Below, piece by piece: positions 22,711 to 26,513 of a DNA stretch of 26,513 nt. The notes beneath the pieces were generated by a model. The model was not told the origin of the DNA, searched no databases, and saw nothing but the letters and a program-made list of their open reading frames with translations. Origin of the DNA: DAOUMU01 sp034409055 (GTDB lineage: Bacteria; Chloroflexota; Anaerolineae; 4572-78; J111); contig DAOUMU010000068.1 of NCBI GenBank assembly GCA_034409055.1, positions 1 to 26,513 on the forward strand, given 5' to 3'. The position numbers and the translations under genes were made by a program. Within the stretch, counting starts at the first letter, position 1; each line of letters begins with the position of its first letter.

Positions 22711-25700
22711 ATGAAGCGCCCCTATAATTTTTGCATTTATTCTCTTTTAGTAGCATTGCTATTTATGTTGAGCCTATTCTATCCTGGTTTGGCGGAAGCA
22801 AATGGCAATGCCTGGTGGGACAATGCGTGGAGCTATAGAGTGCCTCTCACTGTCAGTGCAGATGGCTACGAGCGCTACGACAAACCCGTCGAGGCCACCG
22901 TTAATTTTACCCAACTTCTCAACAGCTTGGGACAGAGTGGCGCGCTTGACCTAAACTCCATTCGGGTGGTGGAGGTCGACGCCGCCGCTCAACTGGTGGA
23001 TGCGGACGTACCTTTTCAGTTCGACCCGGACCCCGACTTCGATGCTATGAACAATGCCTCGGGTACCGTCGTCTTTATTATGGAAGGCGCTACCACCGCC
23101 AACGCGACGCGCTACTACCATATCTACTTTGATGTGACCGGGGGTTCTTTCTCTCCCCCCTCAGTCGTCCCGCAGGTCACCCTGACCGACAACGTGGTGG
23201 ACGAAGGCCAAAATAGTTTCCGGGTTGACACCACCACCGGCGCCTACTACTACCACAAACAGGGGGCCGGCTTCTCAAGCCTGCTGGACCTGGATAGTAA
23301 TGACTGGATCAACTATCATCCCACAGGCGGCTCGGCTGGAAATTTTCGGGGCATTCCCAACCTGGTTCATCCCAATGACGGCGGGCATTTCCATCCGGGG
23401 GCCACTTCTTCGACCAGCACCATCTTGAACCAGGGGCCCATCAAAGTAACCCTTCACTCCATAACCAATGACAACCAATGGGAGAGTACTTGGGAGATTT
23501 ATCCTCATTATGCCAGGCTGACGGTTCTCAAAAAGGCCCCAGGCACCAACTATTGGTTCCTCTACGAAGGCACGCCCGGCGGTTCCCTGGAGACCGGCAC
23601 TGATTTCGTTGTTCGTTCTGATGGTACCCAAACCCTGGCCTTGGATAATTGGGAAGGGGACCTGGTGGCTGAGGAGTGGGCCTATTTTGCTGACCCCAAC
23701 GTTGGCCTCGCCGGACGAGCGCTTTTTGTGGCCCATCACCAGGACGATAGCGCGGTCGACTCCTACCTCCCGATGGAGGGGAACATGACCGTCCTTGGGA
23801 TTGGCCGGCAGGCTTCAGATAGCCTCATGGATTTTGTCCCTGCCCACTTCACCATCGGGCTTATGGATGAGACGACATTCAGCCCGGCCTCGAAAACAAT
23901 CTACTCGGCTTATAAGGATCTGGATACTACCCTGGGCGCTGCGCAGCAAAAGGGAGGCGGGGCGAACATCCATGTTTGGTACGGCCTTAACCAGCAATTT
24001 GGGCACCTGGGCAATCCTCAGCAGTGGGTCAATGTCGTTGGCAATGTTTCAGACTCAGATGGCGTTGCCTCCCTGACCTATTCTCTCAACAGCGGCCCGG
24101 AGTTGCCCCTCTCTGTCGGCCCCGATGGTTATCGCCTTGCCGCGCCAGGTGACTTTAACGTGGAAATAGACTACGCCGACCTCCTATCCGGAACTAACCA
24201 GGTCACTATCACCGCCACCGACAGCCTGAACAACGAAACAGTCGAGCAGGTCAATGTCCAATATACCACCGGTAACACCTGGCCCCAACCCTATACCATT
24301 GATTGGAGTTCTGTGACCAATATCCAGGATGTGGCCCAGGTAGTAGACGGCCTGTGGACCATCGAGGGCGACACTGTCCGCCCGGTCGGGGTTGATGAAA
24401 ATTCCTATGACCGGCTGATTGCCATCGGCGATACGACCTGGCTGGATTATGAGGTGACCGTGCCAATTACCATTCATCAATTCTTTGGCGACCTCGACCC
24501 TGGCACGGGCATCTTGGTCCGGTGGAACGGGCACGGGAATGATGCCCAGCAGCCTCACTATGCCCATCCTCTGGGCGGCTTGGGCTGGTTCCGCAAAAGG
24601 CCGACGTCGAGTGTTTATAGGCTGAATATCCTGGGCAACGGGGGGATACAGATTGCCACCGACTATAGCGGCCGGGTGTTAGACCTGGAGACGCCCTATA
24701 TTTTCAAAATGCGAGTTGAAACCGAAGCCGGTGGGCAGAGCCTTTACAGTTTCAAAGTCTGGGAGGCGAGCGAATCCGAACCGGCCGGCTGGGATCTCAG
24801 TGGTTATGGCAACGACCTTGATCCCGATGAAGCGCACGGCTCACTCATGCTGGTGGCCCATCGAACGGATGCCAGCTTTGGCGACGTGACCATCACCCCC
24901 TTAACCGATAATACGCCCCCGATCCTCAGCAACATCCAGGTTACGCCAGGGGAAACAATGGCCACGGTGACGTGGACCACAAATGAGCCAGCCACCAGTA
25001 ACGTGATCTATGGGCAAACCCCCGCCTACGAAATTGGCCTTGAAACGGACAGCGCTCTGGTGACCAGCCACACCATTAGCCTGACCGGTTTGCTGTCAGA
25101 CACCCTGCACCACTACCAGGTAAGCTCTGTTGATGGCAGCAGCAATTCGGCCAGTTCGACGGATTTGACCTTTACCACCATTGCTGCCGGTTCCGCCCCA
25201 TCAGGGATTGTGTCGGATGATTTCAATACGTGCAGCCTGGATACAAGCCTCTGGACGACCTTTACTGATCCAGTCGGAGACGTCTCTATGCCGACGACGG
25301 ACGGCACGCATATGCTGTTCTCAGTGCCTGGTGGTACAAGGCATGATTTGTATACAGGTGCGCTTGAAGCGCCACGAATTATGCAAGCGGCCACCAATGA
25401 AGATTTTGAGATCGAGGTCAAGTTTGATTCTCCGGTTGTTGCTCCCCAGTATCAAATGCAAGGTATTGTCATTGAAGAAGATTTCAATAATTTTCTCCGT
25501 TTTGATTTTTATAGTACTAACTCCAGGACCAACTCTTTTGCCGCGGCTTTTGTCGGCGGGTCTGTAACAACTTCACAGATTACTGATATCGCTGCCCTCA
25601 ATGTGTCGCCTCTCTACATGCGGGTGAAGCGAGAGGGGAACCAGTGGACGCAGACTTACTCTTTAGATGGAATCACCTGGCTGCCTGGCGCTAGTTTCTC

Positions 25701-26513
25701 CCACCCGATGACAGTAAACCGAGTAGGACTGTTTGTGGGGAATGCCGGTAGCAATCCGGCGCATACTGCCGAGATTGACTACTTTTTCAACACCGCCTCG
25801 CCGATTGATCCGGAGGATGGAAACCAGAACACGGTCACCACCAACGTCATCCCCTCCGGTAGCGGCACGGTGACCAAGACGCCTGACCAGTCTACCTATG
25901 CCTGTAACCAGCAGGTCAAACTGACGGCCATTCCTAACGCCGGCTGGAACTTCGCCAACTGGAGCGGTGCGCCGTTGGCCGCCACCAATCCCACCACCCT
26001 GACCATCACCGACAGTCACGTGATTACGGCCAACTTCATTGCCGACAACAATGTAGAGATTACCGAGACGGGGGGTGGTACCAGCGTGATCGAGAGCGGC
26101 ACAACCGACACTTATACGGTATCACTGACTGTGGCACCCACGGCCACGGTGACGATCAACTTCGTCACGGATGGGCAATTGGAACCGATCACCCCCCTGG
26201 TGTTCACAACGCTGAATTGGAATCAACCCCAGACGGTCACGGTGAAAGCAGTTAACGACGATGTGGTCGAAGGGCTTCATTCCAGTGTCATCAACCACAC
26301 GGCCAGCAGTAGTGATCCTGACTACAATGGGATTGCCATTCCTCAGGTCACTGTCAGCATCATCGATGATGATTTCGCCGGGGTGAATGTCGCGCCGACG
26401 ACACTTGCTATTAGTGAGGACGGGGTGACAGGCAGCTACGAGCTGGTGTTGACCAGCGAACCGACGGCGACGGTGACGATTAATGTTAATCCAGATGGTC
26501 AGAGTACGGCTGG
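22711..26513 (+). CDS. Large secreted modular beta-sandwich protein, 3' end outside window
   Basis: The frame stays open from ATG 22711 through 1267 codons to the window edge; I checked it line by line and saw no stop. A signal peptide with a hydrophobic core (about 9-27) ends A-E-A (28-30). Next is a DUF2341-like opening (W-W-D-N-A-W-S-Y-R-V-P-L-T-V) and a long region I do not recognise (about 100-720). After this come an FN3-like module at about 731-826 (V-T-W-T-T-N-E-P-A-T-S), a DUF1349/lectin-like module at about 833-1028 (D-D-F-N, D-S-P-V-V, Y-S-L-D-G-I-T-W), a divergent InlB-B-like repeat at about 1040-1108 (G-W-N-F-A-N-W-S-G), and Calx-beta-like repeats starting near 1115 and 1225 with a spacing of about 110 residues. 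It is probably an extracellular or surface-bound glycan-interacting or adhesive protein. AAGGAAGGG lies 10 bases before the start. No catalytic motif is recognised. Confidence 0.85.
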   Translation, partial: MKRPYNFCIYSLLVALLFMLSLFYPGLAEANGNAWWDNAWSYRVPLTVSADGYERYDKPVEATVNFTQLLNSLGQSGALDLNSIRVVEVDAAAQLVDADVPFQFDPDPDFDAMNNASGTVVFIMEGATTANATRYYHIYFDVTGGSFSPPSVVPQVTLTDNVVDEGQNSFRVDTTTGAYYYHKQGAGFSSLLDLDSNDWINYHPTGGSAGNFRGIPNLVHPNDGGHFHPGATSSTSTILNQGPIKVTLHSITNDNQWESTWEIYPHYARLTVLKKAPGTNYWFLYEGTPGGSLETGTDFVVRSDGTQTLALDNWEGDLVAEEWAYFADPNVGLAGRALFVAHHQDDSAVDSYLPMEGNMTVLGIGRQASDSLMDFVPAHFTIGLMDETTFSPASKTIYSAYKDLDTTLGAAQQKGGGANIHVWYGLNQQFGHLGNPQQWVNVVGNVSDSDGVASLTYSLNSGPELPLSVGPDGYRLAAPGDFNVEIDYADLLSGTNQVTITATDSLNNETVEQVNVQYTTGNTWPQPYTIDWSSVTNIQDVAQVVDGLWTIEGDTVRPVGVDENSYDRLIAIGDTTWLDYEVTVPITIHQFFGDLDPGTGILVRWNGHGNDAQQPHYAHPLGGLGWFRKRPTSSVYRLNILGNGGIQIATDYSGRVLDLETPYIFKMRVETEAGGQSLYSFKVWEASESEPAGWDLSGYGNDLDPDEAHGSLMLVAHRTDASFGDVTITPLTDNTPPILSNIQVTPGETMATVTWTTNEPATSNVIYGQTPAYEIGLETDSALVTSHTISLTGLLSDTLHHYQVSSVDGSSNSASSTDLTFTTIAAGSAPSGIVSDDFNTCSLDTSLWTTFTDPVGDVSMPTTDGTHMLFSVPGGTRHDLYTGALEAPRIMQAATNEDFEIEVKFDSPVVAPQYQMQGIVIEEDFNNFLRFDFYSTNSRTNSFAAAFVGGSVTTSQITDIAALNVSPLYMRVKREGNQWTQTYSLDGITWLPGASFSHPMTVNRVGLFVGNAGSNPAHTAEIDYFFNTASPIDPEDGNQNTVTTNVIPSGSGTVTKTPDQSTYACNQQVKLTAIPNAGWNFANWSGAPLAATNPTTLTITDSHVITANFIADNNVEITETGGGTSVIESGTTDTYTVSLTVAPTATVTINFVTDGQLEPITPLVFTTLNWNQPQTVTVKAVNDDVVEGLHSSVINHTASSSDPDYNGIAIPQVTVSIIDDDFAGVNVAPTTLAISEDGVTGSYELVLTSEPTATVTINVNPDGQSTA

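Noticed and set aside
23275..24567. Minus-strand frames of 127-154 codons under the large secreted protein
   Set aside because: The plus-strand frame is continuous with recognisable modules, so these are shadows of GC-rich third positions.

Overview
The window is one long, uniformly plus-strand block of surface-polysaccharide genes, cut at both ends by genes that run off the window. No ribosomal RNA, tRNA, transposase, CRISPR array or phage gene was seen. The best guess for the host is an uncultured member of the Chloroflexota (Anaerolineae-like). This rests on gene style: many GT4/GT2 glycosyltransferases, large FG-GAP and beta-sandwich secreted proteins, and a secreted protein ending in a W-L-P-V-I-L-K-P type tail, a kind of ending I associate with that phylum. 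It is an inference, not a marker-gene result.

Layout. (A) 1-812: 3' part of a GT4 glycosyltransferase. (B) 822-5413: two tandem, diverged Glu/Leu/Phe/Val-dehydrogenase homologues followed by an asparagine-synthetase-like protein. The second dehydrogenase and the synthetase-like protein lack textbook catalytic residues, and the two dehydrogenases share an extra C-terminal tail. (C) 5502-15730: the assembly and export core, with a GT4, a Wzx-type flippase, a GT2, an stp1-like GT4, an O-antigen ligase/polymerase-type membrane protein, another GT2, a further GT4 and a second stp1-like GT4. (D) 15723-18311: a probable lipoprotein with 14 FG-GAP/VCBS-like repeats (I read this as two seven-bladed propellers), a chitobiase-C-type domain and the terminal tail. 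Its start overlaps the upstream glycosyltransferase stop by 8 bases. (E) 18475-22570: a GT2, then a tight three-gene nucleotide-sugar module: glucose-1-phosphate cytidylyltransferase, an SDR epimerase/dehydratase and a C-methyltransferase-type enzyme. (F) 22711 to the right end: a very large secreted modular protein with signal peptide, FN3-like, DUF1349-like, InlB-B-like and Calx-beta-like parts, still open at the window edge.

How the genes may work together. The module in E would make a CDP-linked, perhaps C-methylated, sugar. The glycosyltransferases would build a repeat unit, the flippase would move it across the membrane and the ligase/polymerase would extend or attach it. The dehydrogenase-like pair and the synthetase-like protein in B could supply or attach an amino or amide decoration, but their altered active sites make this speculative. 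The secreted propeller and beta-sandwich proteins could bind or organise the polymer at the cell surface. No initiating phosphoglycosyltransferase, Wza/Wzc export machinery or exosortase is visible, so the locus must extend beyond the window or rely on genes elsewhere.

No gap between genes exceeds 300 bases. The largest are 13084-13298, which holds a possible gene remnant, 18312-18474, and 22571-22710.
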